Shown in pieces: positions 25,301-35,307 of a DNA stretch of 64,000 bases. The notes below the pieces were generated by a model that ran no database searches, was not told the DNA's origin, and saw only the letters and a program-made list of their open reading frames with translations. The position numbers and the translations under genes are program-made. Position 1 is the stretch's first letter; every line of letters begins with the position of its first letter. Source of the DNA: Psococerastis gibbosa (lineage: Eukaryota; Arthropoda; Insecta; Psocodea; Psocidae); the NCBI GenBank assembly GCA_963971405.1, contig OZ020487.1, positions 44,365,039 to 44,429,038 on the forward strand. The letters are read 5' to 3'.

Positions 25301-25481
25301 TGATTGATTTCTTTTCAGTCCACCGAAGGCCGTGGCTACTAATATATCGGGTGCTGTTGCTCGAGGAAACGCCGATTTTCCAGTTGAAGCCATCCAAAGT
25401 TTCCATGACAAGCCCCTTCCAACGCATGATGTTAGATCCGCCAGTACCAAGCCTAACATTATCCACCAGCCAAGGAAGTAG
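20265..25481 (+). CDS. DAP1: Death-associated protein 1 family, 3 small exons, frameshift in exon 1
   Basis: Small soluble proline-rich protein; DAP1 is known as an mTOR substrate that restrains autophagy. The exons are 20265-20315, 24550-24664 and 25319-25481. Exon 1 ends with the family signature GGHPPA at a GTAAGT donor. Exon 2 begins with KVGGMRV, the core DAP1 motif. Exon 3 encodes PPKAVATNISGAVARGNADF and ends PNIIHQPRK plus a stop. Phases join at both junctions. The ATG at 20265 has the expected MSS start, but the following C run holds six C where the GGHPPA frame needs seven, so as written the first exon shifts frame after about five codons. With that one base the protein would be about 109 aa, as in the family. 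This could be a sequence error, a polymorphism or a real lesion. Intron 1 (4.2 kb) holds LINE and foldback elements. Confidence 0.9.
20765..21345 (+). mobile_element. LINE 3' end, fragment 1
   Basis: In DAP1 intron 1. The 166-codon frame has the tail of a non-LTR reverse transcriptase: NIQVAINVGLRNILNVPLYR, then ELAMFTVREQVFIHTMVFIF and KIMNGLLPEYLRS, then a TYSTRN motif. An ACT microsatellite follows at about 21318-21339, typical of a LINE tail. The polymerase core is absent. The remaining frame is unbroken, suggesting a fairly recent 5'-truncated insertion. Confidence 0.82.
21440..21960 (+). mobile_element. LINE 3' end, fragment 2 (different family)
   Basis: Next to the previous fragment, on the same strand. 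The frame at 21550-21933 reads AVRLLAGILDQRVSCRSLFP, then HHHHTRRRGDIHLG and GSRLFNKLPQGLKREDISLN. This is the C-terminal region of CR1/Jockey-like reverse transcriptases. It is diverged from fragment 1, so it is a separate element. Upstream of 21540 the frame is lost. Confidence 0.8.
22240..22303. repeat. Tandem repeat, 32 bp x 2
   Basis: Two near-identical 32-bp copies starting GTCAAACTAAAACTATTGAT. A long poly-T run (about 22310-22350) and an ATTTC microsatellite (about 22515-22555) follow. Confidence 0.85.
22600..23545. mobile_element. Foldback element with internal tandem repeat
   Basis: The arms at about 22632-22673 and 23490-23530 are inverted copies (CGGCCGCCAGTGTCCGTTGG, then ACACTTATAGGA, against CCATAAGTGTCCAATGGACA, then CTGCGGCCG). 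Each arm itself contains a small GTGTCC/GGACAC palindrome. Between them lie two ~124-bp direct repeats (about 22871-23101), each starting AAATTTGGGGGGG and containing ATCCATCCATGATT and TTTTTGGAAACCATCAG. No protein is encoded. Outer boundaries are uncertain. Confidence 0.6.
23624..24005. mobile_element. Foldback element, TTA-flanked, 382 bp
   Basis: Nearly perfect long inverted arms: GCCCATTCCATTGACCGGCT, then an AACGGTGACGTGGTAGCA block and CCACCGACCTCGCATTGCAG, all mirrored at the right. TTA stands outside both ends (23621-23623 and 24006-24008). It is the same family as 52280-52661, and the two act as empty-site references for the interrupted relative at 48255-49787. It is inside DAP1 intron 1. 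Confidence 0.85.
24870..25010. repeat. Penelope-type repeat scrap in DAP1 intron 2
   Basis: Contains AACGACCACGGCTTATCATC and CCGGATTCT, matching the 3' part of the Penelope-like piece at 34135-34375 (CGACCACGGCCTATTAGCCC, then GGATTCT). It is short and degenerate, with no useful frame. Confidence 0.5.
25075..25280 (+). repeat. Dispersed repeat, inverted partner at 46816-47045
   Basis: About 205 bp (AAAAGGGGTGAAGGTCTGCT, then AGCGGTCCTTACTCC, then ATATCG-rich DNA, then GAGAGCCTCACCAATGTTGT and a GACGAGGTCGAGCTGC end). It recurs on the opposite strand in a C19orf47 intron. Class unknown. It ends 38 bp before DAP1 exon 3. Confidence 0.75.
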
Positions 25482-27240
25482 ACGATAAATTCCAACTGTT
25501 GAATATTGTCTTCCGGAATCGTAGCATGAATTTTTCAGTTTCTTTTAGTTATCTTTAATGGCGCTCTGATAACAAAATTGATATCCATTGTTGACTGATA
25601 GGAAAGCATTTTTATTCTTCTCAATACCGTAGTCATTCCATTGCGTTTTATTTCTGTCTGATTTTATTTGTTAAGAGGCGGGTCACTCCGAAATCAGATG
25701 TTTTTTATTCTAATTTACTAAGAAAGCTATCAAAAATGCAAAATCAAAAAGTTGTAGGTAATTAATTTATTCATAGGGTTATAAGGAGTTTTTAACTGAT
25801 ATTTCTACTTATCAGTAGAATCGCTTCGTTGTGATTAGTTATAATTAAATGCATAAAATATGCGTACTATATTTTTTTAACTTTCGTAGTAAATTAAAAT
25901 GTGTCAGATTTTAGAGTGATTCGCCTGACCTTGGTATTTCCTATTTTTGCAGTAGACCTATTTTTCATAAAGTTCATTTTATGCAGTTGTTTAATGGAAG
26001 TACTTAAAAACTAATTTAACATATGTGTTGGGTTGTGACTGTAAGTAACAGGGGTTTCCCTATTTCATTCCTGTATTGGCATAGGCACCGTACTCCTGAA
26101 TATTTATTTTATATTTTTTTATATAGATGCTCAGGTGTCGCATTATAAAGTATCTTGTGTAAAATCTCGACTGAAAACAAGCATGACTTTTATTTTTCAT
26201 GGCTCGTAAAATGTTGAGCTTTCCGAAGTTTTTATAAACGTGCGAAATTATTAATTCCTTGTGTAACAGTTAAAAATTTATTAGGTTGTCTTAGTCATAT
26301 TGGAAAGCAATTTACTAAAAATACAAGCTATCTCAAAACGTAAAAAAACAGTAGATTAACTAGTACTATATTCTGTTTAATCTCTACTATACAGGTCTAA
26401 TTTCTCTTGGGTATAACGATATAATTTTGTTTAGTTCATCCGAAAATATCATTGCTCTGGTTTTGGGAGGTAATATTGTTTATATTTTACTTCTTCGAAC
26501 TCGTTTATTGTATATTGAAGAGATAAAATAAACTGAATATTTATATGTGACGAAAGTAAAATATAGTAATCGTAGCTCTTTTGTGGGGGTATGCTCAGGT
26601 TACATAACTACCTTACGATTTGGGAAACAATGCGAAAATTGTTAAGAGGATATGGAGCGTCTAATAATAATAATAATAATAATAGTTACTTTATTGTACT
26701 AAACTCCCCTAGCGGAGTTAGGGCCTTCGGGCCCATTCTTACACTCAGCGTATGCAGATATTGGTCACGCCTGGATCATCCAAAAATCAGTCAGTTTCTA
26801 TTTCTCATTTAATTTCCTAAGTTATAAAATTTTGGTTGAAGAAGACAACTTCCTACACAATATCATAGGTTATTTTTTTACTTTATGGTGCTGCCATTTC
26901 TCCATGAACTTAAAAAGCGTGAAATGTCCATCAACACCAGCAATTAGAAATATCATATTGTGTATGAAGTCTTCTATTAATTCCATTGACCAAATCTTTA
27001 TAACGTATATATAGTAAATTAAATAAAAATTATCAACCAATTAACCCAGGGGTGACCAATATCTACATTCCACATCCTCTTAACCTATTTATCTACAGTA
27101 GAAACAAGATGGTAGTGTAACACTTGTTTACATACTGCTAGTTCTCTAATTGTACTACATGTGGCTAGTGTTTCCCCACTTAGCTATCTATTTTATTTGT
27201 AGTAAAAATATTATATAGCATGTAGTACAGTCACTTGACT
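25482..27240. other. DAP1 3' region, no further gene; one SINE A tail
   Basis: Follows the DAP1 stop and must contain its 3' UTR. At about 26675-26745 lies a SINE A tail relative (CCCCTAGCGGAGTTAGGGCC, GGGCCCATTCTTACACTCA), preceded by an AAT microsatellite. No exon is recognised. Confidence 0.5.
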
Positions 27241-27249
27241 TGACTTATG

Positions 27250-27445
27250 TAGGTTTACGAGGCAACCTCGGTGCTCGTTACATATCAAATTGGAGAATAA
27301 TGTTGAATTGGAGGGACTCGAACTAACGATCGTAGACTTGCAGGGGCTTGTAGTGTAGAGCCGTAGAGGTAACACGATGCTCCGGTAAGGCATTGATCGT
27401 GGGTTCGAGTCCCGCCAAGTCCAGTATTTTCTTGATCCTCTAATT
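27250..27445. repeat. Head-to-head tRNA-derived element, copy 1
   Basis: Two tRNA-like heads face away from each other. The right one has GTAGTGTAG, then AGAGGTAACACGATGC and a perfect B box GGTTCGAGTCC (27402-27412). The left one carries the B box on the minus strand (GGACTCGAAC at about 27314-27323). The outer flanks on both sides contain AATTGGAG / CTCTAATTT sequences that pair. Neither half folds into a complete tRNA that I can write down, so these are SINE heads, not tRNA genes. A homologous pair is at 59184-59440. Confidence 0.65.
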
Positions 27446-28000
27446 TCGGTTACCGACTCAAAACAGCTACGACTACTCTATTATTTAATTGCCTTGTAAG
27501 TTGTAGCCACCCTCCTCCCCACGTGCAATAAAGGCTTTGTTAGCTAAAACCCTTCATAAAATTGACTGAATGTGGAGCAATTACGAGCCAACCAGCTATG
27601 AAAAGGGCCTCCAATTGTATTTGTGGACAGTTTGACACGGAAGAAACCTTTAATAAGAGATAGTGTTATTTTAAAAGTCTTACGTCATCAAGTACCTATC
27701 AACTGTTATTAATAACAAATCCGTGTCAAACCGGTTGCAAGAAAAAGAGAAAGGAAGATATGTATAAAATGGTGACGAAAACGGCATTCAAACCCGAGTA
27801 TCCACCTCCCTAGTCGGGTAGTATGCTCATCATATCCGTCGTCGTCCAAGCCTCCATATCTTGCACGTAGACGAATTTCTAGTCTATTAACTATTGCTGG
27901 TATAAACCGGTACTTATACGTACGTTGTCAAAACTAGCAAGTCGGTGACCTAATAGAAGCTAAATTCTTCTAGCTCAACAGCGATTGGTGAGCTTTGGCG
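27446..28000. other. Gene-free stretch, no recognised feature
   Basis: Unannotated DNA between the paired tRNA-like element and a LINE fragment. I see nothing in it that I can name. Confidence 0.45.
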
Positions 28001-28009
28001 TGCTCAACA

Positions 28010-28370
28010 AGTGGTTTTCTCGACGTCCCTGTACCCGCCTTCCCGGCAAGTTTGCTGTGTAAATTTTATTGGGCGTGCGGTCTTCTGACATTCTTACGAC
28101 GTGTCCCAGCCATTTTATACGTTGGGTTTATATAAAACAAACTATGTCTTCTCCATTGAGTATTGCGTCAATTTCGACGTTTCTTATACACCACTGTGTC
28201 CATACAGGGTACACCTTAGATTTTTCTTATTATCTTCCTTCTGATACTCTGTTGGCGGTAAGATTCCAGATTTCTGAGCCGTATGTTGCAACCGGTCTTA
28301 TAAGGTATAATTACCTATTAAGGCTTTACAGGGTGGAGTTACGTTACGTTACGGGGGGGGGGGGGGGGTC
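28010..28370 (-). mobile_element. LINE C-terminal fragment
   Basis: The minus strand reads RIKWLGHVVRMSEDRTPNKI, then a LPGRR-like stretch, in one frame around 28020-28130. This is the tail shared by RTE/Jockey-type reverse transcriptases. Upstream parts (28130-28330 on the minus strand) keep only traces. A poly-G tract bounds it on the right. Confidence 0.65.
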
Positions 28371-28505
28371 GTTCTGAAACCGTACTTCCAAACGTTTCGT
28401 CAACATCTTCAGTGGAACTGCCTACACTTCTAAGATTGTATCTCGGAGGCTCAGCAGCACGCTCAGAATGACCACGGCCGGTCTTAGGTTTTGTACATCT
28501 TGAAC
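28370..28505 (-). repeat. Penelope-type 3' fragment
   Basis: The reverse complement contains GATACAATCTTAGAAGTGTA, then GTTGACGAAACGTTTGGAAG, matching 34215-34280. In both, the frame gives a YNLRS motif followed by VDETFGS. It is a short, dead piece. Confidence 0.6.
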
Positions 28506-29302
28506 GTGGTTCTAGATATCAGTCTTGAGTAATTTTAGGATTGCGAAACATCACGTCTATCGATATTTAAATATCGTATGTTATCACATAAGGCAATTAG
28601 AGGTGTATAGTACGTATTGAGCTGAAGAGGGCGTGCCAGGATCGAGAGTGGAGGCATCGATGCCACATGCTGCGGCCAACCAGCCAGTCGGCTGTAACTT
28701 GAAGAAGAAGTACGTATTTAACTTTGATGAAAGTATCTACAGGTTGCAAGCAAGAGTTTCGTTACAGTAGGTATCGGTACTTACAAAGGACATCTGATTT
28801 ATTCAAGAACTATTATATTTAGGTCATGTTACCAATCAACATTCACAAAAACATAAAATAATACAATATCAGTTTGTAGTCCATTCAGCCATATTTAATA
28901 TAATTAAATTTATATTTATTATTATTCATATTTAATTTTTAAACGCGCCGAATCATCAATTAAAGTGGCACTTCCTGTTGTGTGAATGGGGTATACAGGT
29001 GCGGGAGGAATAATCGTTTTAGAGTTGAAATGCTGTAGATTAGTTGTAAACTAAAGTTTTTGTGAGCCCAGTTATCTCATTTTTAGTGTAAGTTAAGTTT
29101 TATTTTAATTTTAAGTTCGTAATTTCCACTCGGAAACATTCGGACGTCGTGACGTAGACATTCACACGTGTGCTCGCCAGCTTCGGGAAAGTTCGGGTTT
29201 AAGTTAGAAACGCATATTTGTTTACATTTTACAGTGGACGAGTTTAATAAATCTTTGTTTTAATATTTTATTTGGTGGAAAACTTGAAATATAGTTAGAA
29301 AA

Positions 29303-31976
29303 ATGGATCGGTATGTGCAAGCAAATTCTACTAATCTGCCACATGTAGACGTCGACATGGTTTTGGCCTATTTAAGTGGCAAATCTGTATATACAGCACC
29401 GGAATTGCGAGGCGTCAAAGAAAGCAGGTAAGAATCGCTAAAGATAGTAATGCAGCTCTTTGCTTTTTACGCTTAGGTCTAGCTAATAATTTGGTGTCTT
29501 CCTTGCCCCTAACAATGTAGGATATTTTTTAAAATGACTTCTCGTTTTTATACTATTTGTTGTCGGCACTTTTTGTTTGTCAGTGGTTATGTGCAATACA
29601 TTTGTTTGCGTAGGGTATAGCTGCTATACAGTTCAGTACACAATCTGCTATACTATAGCGGATTGTGTACTTCTACTTTGTCCATTACACCAGTAGGTAC
29701 CCTGCATTGAAAGTATTTACTTTATTAAAAACTAATTCACCTACCAACTAAACATTTGTAGTGTCAGTGATATGAGGGCACCAATTTTAGCAGCCTCATA
29801 ACTTTGTTCGGGGGCTATTGCCTATTTGCATGTACGTTAGCTTTTTAACATGCATAATAGCCAAACAATTTTTTACAGATCAGGAAGACAGACCTACGGT
29901 GATAACGCTGTGGGAAAAGTGGGAGTCCTTCGTTGCAACGAAGAATGTTGGGTGAAAGGCAGAGTGTGTCCTGAACACCGAGTGACAAGTACACCGTATG
30001 AAGTAGTGGTGCATTTGAATGAGCAGGCTGAAGAAATATTGGATGCACAGTGCACTGGGTGCCAAGCCGCTCTAGGTAAGATGATATCAATTGACTAGGG
30101 ATAGAATAGAAAGTCTATATTGCACCGATTTTCAATAAAATAGCGTAAATAATAAATGTTAACATAATGTACAATGCAGTCAAGAACTTAACAGAATTTA
30201 TTTGTCATTTATTTACCTACTGTATTATGTCAATGTGAAAGTTTGAAGAGTATCATCGGCCCATGGCCATTCCTAACGCATTTCCATTGCGTACTACTTA
30301 AAGGTGTTTGTGGTGCCACTAAATTGACTTAACTGTGATCGATGAACAGACCTATTGGCAAGCATTAGCATAATATGCTACTATCAACAACAACATTTAT
30401 CTAAACTTTTTTATTTTCATTTTAGGTGGCTGTAAGCATTCGGTTGCATTTCTTCTGTGGCTGCAGCGGAGGACAGAAGAACCATCTCCTACTTCCACTG
30501 TTTGCTACTGGAAGAAGCCTGCGTTGTCTTCTGTTGGAAGAGGAGGCACGCACGTCACATTAGCTGACTTTGGGAGGGTACCTATACCGTTGCCGGACAA
30601 CGTGGACTTTCGTGCACAAGTTCTGTCTGGTGGATCATATAACAGTAGCATGATCCACAGACAGTTCCTGGAAAGACCGACCGTGGAGCAGCTCAGTCTG
30701 CACTATCTGATAAATAATTCAGAAGATTTTGAGAGTTTAGTGCAGAGGGTTATGACGGCTTCAGTTTGCGAGGAAGCAGAAGTCGCCACAAGAGGCCAGG
30801 CTGACAATCCTCTTTGGCATGAGCTAAGGTTAGTTACATCTTCATATGTTACATGAAAGCATGTAAATGGGTTAAGAAATGTTGCAAGTTAAATAAAAAA
30901 AGTTTAGAAATGGAAACATCAATTTGTTAAAATCATTGGGGTCGCGCCACTGTCATTAATTTACAAACAAACAAAAATGAATGCGCAACCGGGTTTTCAC
31001 TGAGTTTCTGAGTGCCCAACAAAAACTTACAAGCTTTGGTCCATGACTCAAGGCAAATGACAGCTTTCCTGTAATTGGTCGCAAGTAAGTTAACAGTAGA
31101 CTATTTGAAATGTCATAGTAATGGTGACAGTTGAGGGAAGAAATTAAGAACATTGCACTGTGTTCTAAATGGAAACGTCATTATGCGACAGCCAATGTAT
31201 TGGTGCGTTTCACGACGTTTTGACCATAGTTCATACGACTCACAAATTTGGGGATGAATTTGTTACAAGTTGCAGGTTCGCTGGAAGAGTAGCCTTTCGG
31301 GGCTAAAGCTCGCCTGAAGTAAAGACGATTTTTCATTTCATAATTTAAGTCATGGATATATGCCTGCCATTTATATCCGGATTGCTCTGCAATCCTTTAA
31401 TTGAGATTTAATTTGTTGCAAATCAGTAAATTTGACAATTTTTATTATAGGTACGGTAGGATCACCGCCTCGAAAATCCATGAAGCCGCCCACTGTAGAA
31501 CACCCGACGGATCGCTCGTCAATTCAATAATTGGGGTTCTCAAAGTCAGGGACACAAAAGCTATGGAAAGGGGCCGCTTCTTGGAGGAGCCAGTTATCCG
31601 ATTGTTGGCAAAGACATTCAATTTGAAGTGGCGTAAGACGGGACTGTTCTTTTTGCCATCCCACCCTTGGCTGGCTGCGTCACCAGATGGTGTGAGCGAA
31701 GATTATGTGATTGAAGTGAAGTGTCCCACCAAATACAAAAATATCAGTCATTACGTCAATTCTCACTCAGAATTAACAGAGAAGGTGAAAGCCCAAATGC
31801 AGCTGCAGATGCTAGTGACCAAACGGCGAAGAGGATTATTTTGTTGCGCTTCGCCGGATTTCGAAAAGTCACAAAAAGCAATCCTCATAATCGTGGACTA
31901 TGACGAGCCCTACGTGCGTCAACTTCTGCATCAAGCGCATCAGTTTTGGGAATCGTTCATTAGGCCCAGATTGTAG
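29303..31976 (+). CDS. SWIM zinc-finger / YqaJ-type nuclease, complete, 4 exons
   Basis: Accessory nuclease of the surrounding ISL2EU-type transposon. The exons are 29303-29427, 29879-30075, 30426-30828 and 31451-31976. All junctions are GT-AG and all phases fit, giving 416 aa. A SWIM-like finger lies at 100-112 (C100, C103, C110, H112; here C-x2-C, not the usual C-x-C), followed by FLLWL and CYWKKP. The YqaJ/lambda-exonuclease-like fold spans about 242-410: YGRITASKIHEAAHC at 243-257, the RGRFLEEPV stretch with E287, SPDG with D321, IEVKC with E330 and K332, and QMQLQM. These are the expected metal-binding and catalytic positions of the PD-(D/E)XK superfamily. No premature stop is present. 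Its exact role in transposition is not established. A captured host gene is the alternative, but the terminal repeats around it argue for the transposon. Confidence 0.9.
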
Positions 31977-32229
31977 TTTGCTTCGGAGGGGAATCAGCGA
32001 TTGTACCTTCGATTGATAATGGTTAAATGCTTTGTGATCCCAATAGTTGTTTTGTTTATTTATTTACATTGTTTTGACGTGGTTTTCAAATCCTTATAAC
32101 TGGGCCGCCATTTTTTTTGTCTACTGCCACCTACACAAATTCACTCAGCCAGTGCTCTCTCCCATAAGTCAATCGATCTATTCTAATATATATCGTGCGA
32201 TCAGCTGGAAACTGTGGAGCACATTATAT

Positions 32230-32347
32230 GGCGGGGTTTCCACATGTCAATGGTAAATGTGGTATTGACGTTTTAGCAGACATTAAAGACATACTAAAAA
32301 TGTCTGCTACCACCATATTTAACATTGACGTATGTGGAAACCCCGCC
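32230..32347. mobile_element. Foldback MITE inside the ISL2EU element
   Basis: Arms GGCGGGGTTTCCACATGTCA and the inverted TGACGTATGTGGAAACCCCG plus CC, with inner complementary TGTCTGCTA/TAGCAGACA. TAT lies on both sides (32227-32229 and 32348-32350). It belongs to the same family as 45240-45380. Confidence 0.82.
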
Positions 32348-32540
32348 TATGGGATTGTCCACGCTAGGGCCGGGTTTGTGATTGCCATTGGCCAGAGTCT
32401 GGGCATGTGCCTTGCTAACCGGTGCTTGCGGAACCAGTTTTACAACACCTGTTCAATGAGAACAAAGAAATAAAGTGTCATTAACTGGAGGAAATAATTC
32501 TCCACGCTTTGATGCACAATATGCTGCCGTCACTGACACA

Positions 32541-32632
32541 GATCGGCCACAGTTTTGAAACTTCATTTGTAAAAAAAATAATGGTCTCTGGGGGCGTCAC
32601 GTTGAAGGAGTTTCAAAACTGTGGCCAATTGG
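32541..32632. mobile_element. Short foldback, about 90 bp
   Basis: GGCCACAGTTTTGAAACT at the left is mirrored by AGTTTCAAAACTGTGGCC at the right. The spacer has no coding potential. A related short foldback (GCCACAGTTTTTGAGG against TGTGGCCAAACGGT) occurs at 56535-56630. Confidence 0.7.
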
Positions 32633-32910
32633 TGTGAATCATGGTCACATACTACATATCAGAATGAAGAGGAACATTGTTTCTGCTTTATGACGCTTCG
32701 TTTATTGTTGCAAGTTAGATATTTCATGAGGAATTGCATATCAAGCAAAAAATGGAGACCACTTAGTACTAGAAGTAGTTTTTTATTCAGGGGTACAGTA
32801 TATCACAGTAAATATGCAATAAATGGAAAAAACCATTCTTGTTATAAGCTACAATATAAACTAATTTTATAGGCAATGTTCCGTAAGAAAATACGGTGAG
32901 GCTGCATATA

Positions 32911-33876
32911 CAGGGTGCCCCAGACCATCCGACCACCTACTTTTTCTCGAAAACAAATGACGTCAGAGGTCTGAATTTTTTTTTATCATTACAAAGTGGG
33001 GGTTGATGCATTTCTGGAAATTAGTTTGGAATTTTTTGGGGACCTGGAAGGGGGGGTTTGGGGGGTCCGTATGCTGTTCCTCGGAATAATCAAATGTAAA
33101 GGTATGTCAAATTGTACATCAGTTGAAGGCTTATAAAGTGTTCATTCATAATTTGCAAAAATTTTGATTGTATCCCTACAGGTTCAGGTACAGGAGGTCT
33201 TTAAAAGTCAAACATTGGGTACCTGTGGGCTATTAGTGTGCTGAATGCTAAAAGTCTAAATCAAATTTTCTGGTAAAGAAAAAATAGGAGTACTTGATAA
33301 TCTTACCTTGGTGTACCTGAGTTTTTCAGTTCAGGTACAGTAAACAGCTAAAGTTTGAGATTAAATTTCTCTAAAATATCATATGGCATGTTGTACCTTA
33401 AATGAAAGCTTATTACAAGAAATGTCAAGTTAACTATACAAATCGTACCTGAACCTGCGCTTGAACGGGGAGAGGGGCGAAGGGTGGGAATGGGTCACCT
33501 AAAGCATGGCAAGTGACACCTCAAATAAAAGCTCATGACTTCAGCTTGACAATGATACACAAATGTTAGTGCCTGAACCTGCGCCTCAATGGGGAGGGGG
33601 GGAGGTTGGGAATAGGTCACCCGAAGCATGGCAAGTGACATCTCAAATGAAAGCTCATGACTTCAACTTAACAATGACAAACAAAAAATTGTTCTCATTA
33701 TTTCGAGGAACAGCATACGGACCCCCCAAACCCCCCTTCCAGGTCCCCAAAAAATTCCAAACTAATTTCCAGAAATGCATCAACCCCCATTTTGTAATGA
33801 TTTCAAAAAAAATCAGACCTCTGACGTCATTCGTTTTCGAGAAAAAGTAGGTGGACGGATGGTCTGGGGCACCCTG
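32911..33876. mobile_element. Foldback element CAGGGTGCCCC, TATA-flanked, 966 bp
   Basis: Terminal arms of about 170 bp, starting CAGGGTGCCCCAGACCATCC, are mirrored at the right end, including the CGAGAAAAAGTAGGTGG and CCAAAAAATTCCAAACT blocks. TATA lies on both sides. The interior has a ~125-bp direct repeat (starts near 33448 and 33573; CCTGAACCTGCGC, GGGAATGGGTCACC, AAGCTCATGACTTCA) and no protein. Confidence 0.8.
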
Positions 33877-33894
33877 TATAACAATACTTCTATA

Positions 33895-34135
33895 GGTAGT
33901 GTCATAGTTTTCAGGTGTCCCTAAGGAATTGAAGACGTAGGCTACAGTTAGAGGGCCCACCGAGCAGGTCTGGATTGGTGCGCAGGCGCTCTCGTGTCTG
34001 ATTGACTCGGTAGTGTTTTAATCCTTCTTCCGTTCTATTAAAGTTTTGCGGATGTTTATAGATTTCTATGGCTTTCCTATGTAGTCGGGGGTAGGTTAAA
34101 AGTAAATAAAACAACAAAACAGAGAATGACGCCAA
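33895..34135 (-). mobile_element. Penelope-like element 3' end, minus half of a head-to-head pair
   Basis: The minus-strand frame gives LHRKAIEIYKHPQNFNRTEE, then QTRERLRTNPDLL. The first part is the end of the GIY-YIG endonuclease domain of Penelope-like retroelements. The copy is cut at both sides and joins a plus-strand copy of the same end at about 34135. Confidence 0.7.
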
Positions 34136-34375
34136 CTAGCCAAGCAGACACGAGAGCGCTTGCGCGCCGATCCATACCTGCACCAGTCTGTCAGTCAGTT
34201 CCTACGGTACCCCCACGATACAATCTTAGAAGTGTAGTACATAGTGCCACTGTTGTTGTTGACGAAACGTTTGGAAGCATACTTTCAAATCGACCACGGC
34301 CTATTAGCCCGGATTCTCCTGCACAGCAACAGCCAACCGCCATAATTCAAAACAAATTGCACTGGACCCAGGGGC
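34136..34375 (+). mobile_element. Penelope-like element 3' end, plus half
   Basis: Opens with AAGCAGACACGAGAGCGCTT, the same sequence the minus half has at 33985-34005 in reverse. It continues past it through a YNLRSVVHSATVVVDETFGS frame. The open frame starting at 34126 reads a mixture and is not a gene. Together the two halves form an inverted joint of two Penelope 3' ends. Confidence 0.62.
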
Positions 34376-34394
34376 GGATAAATAGCAGCTGAAC

Positions 34395-35190
34395 AAAACA
34401 CCTTTATATTTTCAGCTTAAAGGCAGATTCATGTACCTATTGAGATCTACCATCTACCAATGTTCGACTCTCGGAAAATTTCTTCACGACTTTTCATTTC
34501 ATGACCCCCTGAGCCTAAAACCACCCTCTTTTCAAAATGTTAAGCTGGCCATACACGAGGGCTCCAAATGGAATCGCGCAAGCCAAATGGCGCGTCATGT
34601 TCCATTTTGCGTTAGCGCCATTTAGAGGGGTCATTCATGACTACGCTGAACCAGTAGCTCCAAATCTTTCAAATTGTATAGTGTTACGATATGGAAGAGG
34701 TACTTTTACACTGTACAATTTGAAAGATTTAAAGCGACTGGTTCAGCGTAGTCGTGAATGACCCCTCTAAATGGCGCTAACGCCAAATGGAACAGGACAC
34801 GCCATTTGGCTTGGCGCGAGTCCGTTTGGAGGCCTTGTCAATGGCCAGCTTTATACATATATACTGTATATACGTATGTACAGTATGTGTTTATGTATGT
34901 ATATCGATTTTAGGAAACACTCCAACTTCCGTAAATATTATCCGATTTTGATGAACTTCAAAAATGTCTTGATCGAGTTCTTTAACCAGCTAAATCCACT
35001 ATTTAGTTACAAGATAGCGGCCGATTGAAACCTTATATAATTCATATCTCAGTTAATATTGGTCGCAGAGGAATGAATTAAAATATCACTGAAAGCCTGT
35101 ATTATTATATACGATAATGGTAATCTACACTTTTTACGGCAAATCAACGATTTCATGATGATGTCCAGTCAAAGTAAAAATAATTTAATA
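34395..35190. repeat. Dispersed repeat, partner at 62820-63330, with nested foldback
   Basis: Left part (TTTTCATTTCATGACCCCCT, AGCCTAAAACCACC) and right part (ATCGATTTTAGGAA, TATCCGATTTTGATGAA, TTGATCGAGTTCTTTAACCA, ATATTGGTCGCA) are both found, in opposite orientation and in one piece, at 62820-63330. Here a 305-bp foldback splits the copy. No coding potential is seen. Confidence 0.75.
34546..34850. mobile_element. Foldback MITE AGCTGGCCA, TTA-flanked, with empty-site proof
   Basis: Almost the whole element is one palindrome: AGCTGGCCATACACGAGGGC, ATTTAGAGGGGTCATTCATG, GACTACGCTGAACCAGT and TCAAATTGTA all reappear inverted. TTA stands on both sides. The repeat it interrupts is uninterrupted at 62820-63330, which confirms it as an insertion. 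Confidence 0.82.
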
Positions 35191-35307
35191 AGTAAAAGTT
35201 CATAGTCGCCATTTTTTGGAACACAAGAGTGTTTCGTGTGTGCCGGTTCTTCCGGCCTTAACACAGAATTTAGTAAATCTTGTGATAATCAAATCAAAGT
35301 CGTAATG

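Noticed and set aside
27346-27425. Possible tRNA gene
   Set aside because: It has a good B box, but I could not form a full cloverleaf with acceptor and anticodon stems, and it recurs as part of a paired repeat. Called SINE head.
28069-28377. 102-codon plus-strand ORF
   Set aside because: The minus strand holds a LINE C-terminal motif (KWLGHVVRM), so the plus frame is a shadow ending in a poly-G run.
34126-34392. 88-codon plus-strand ORF as a gene
   Set aside because: It reads across the joint of two Penelope-like ends in a non-homologous frame.
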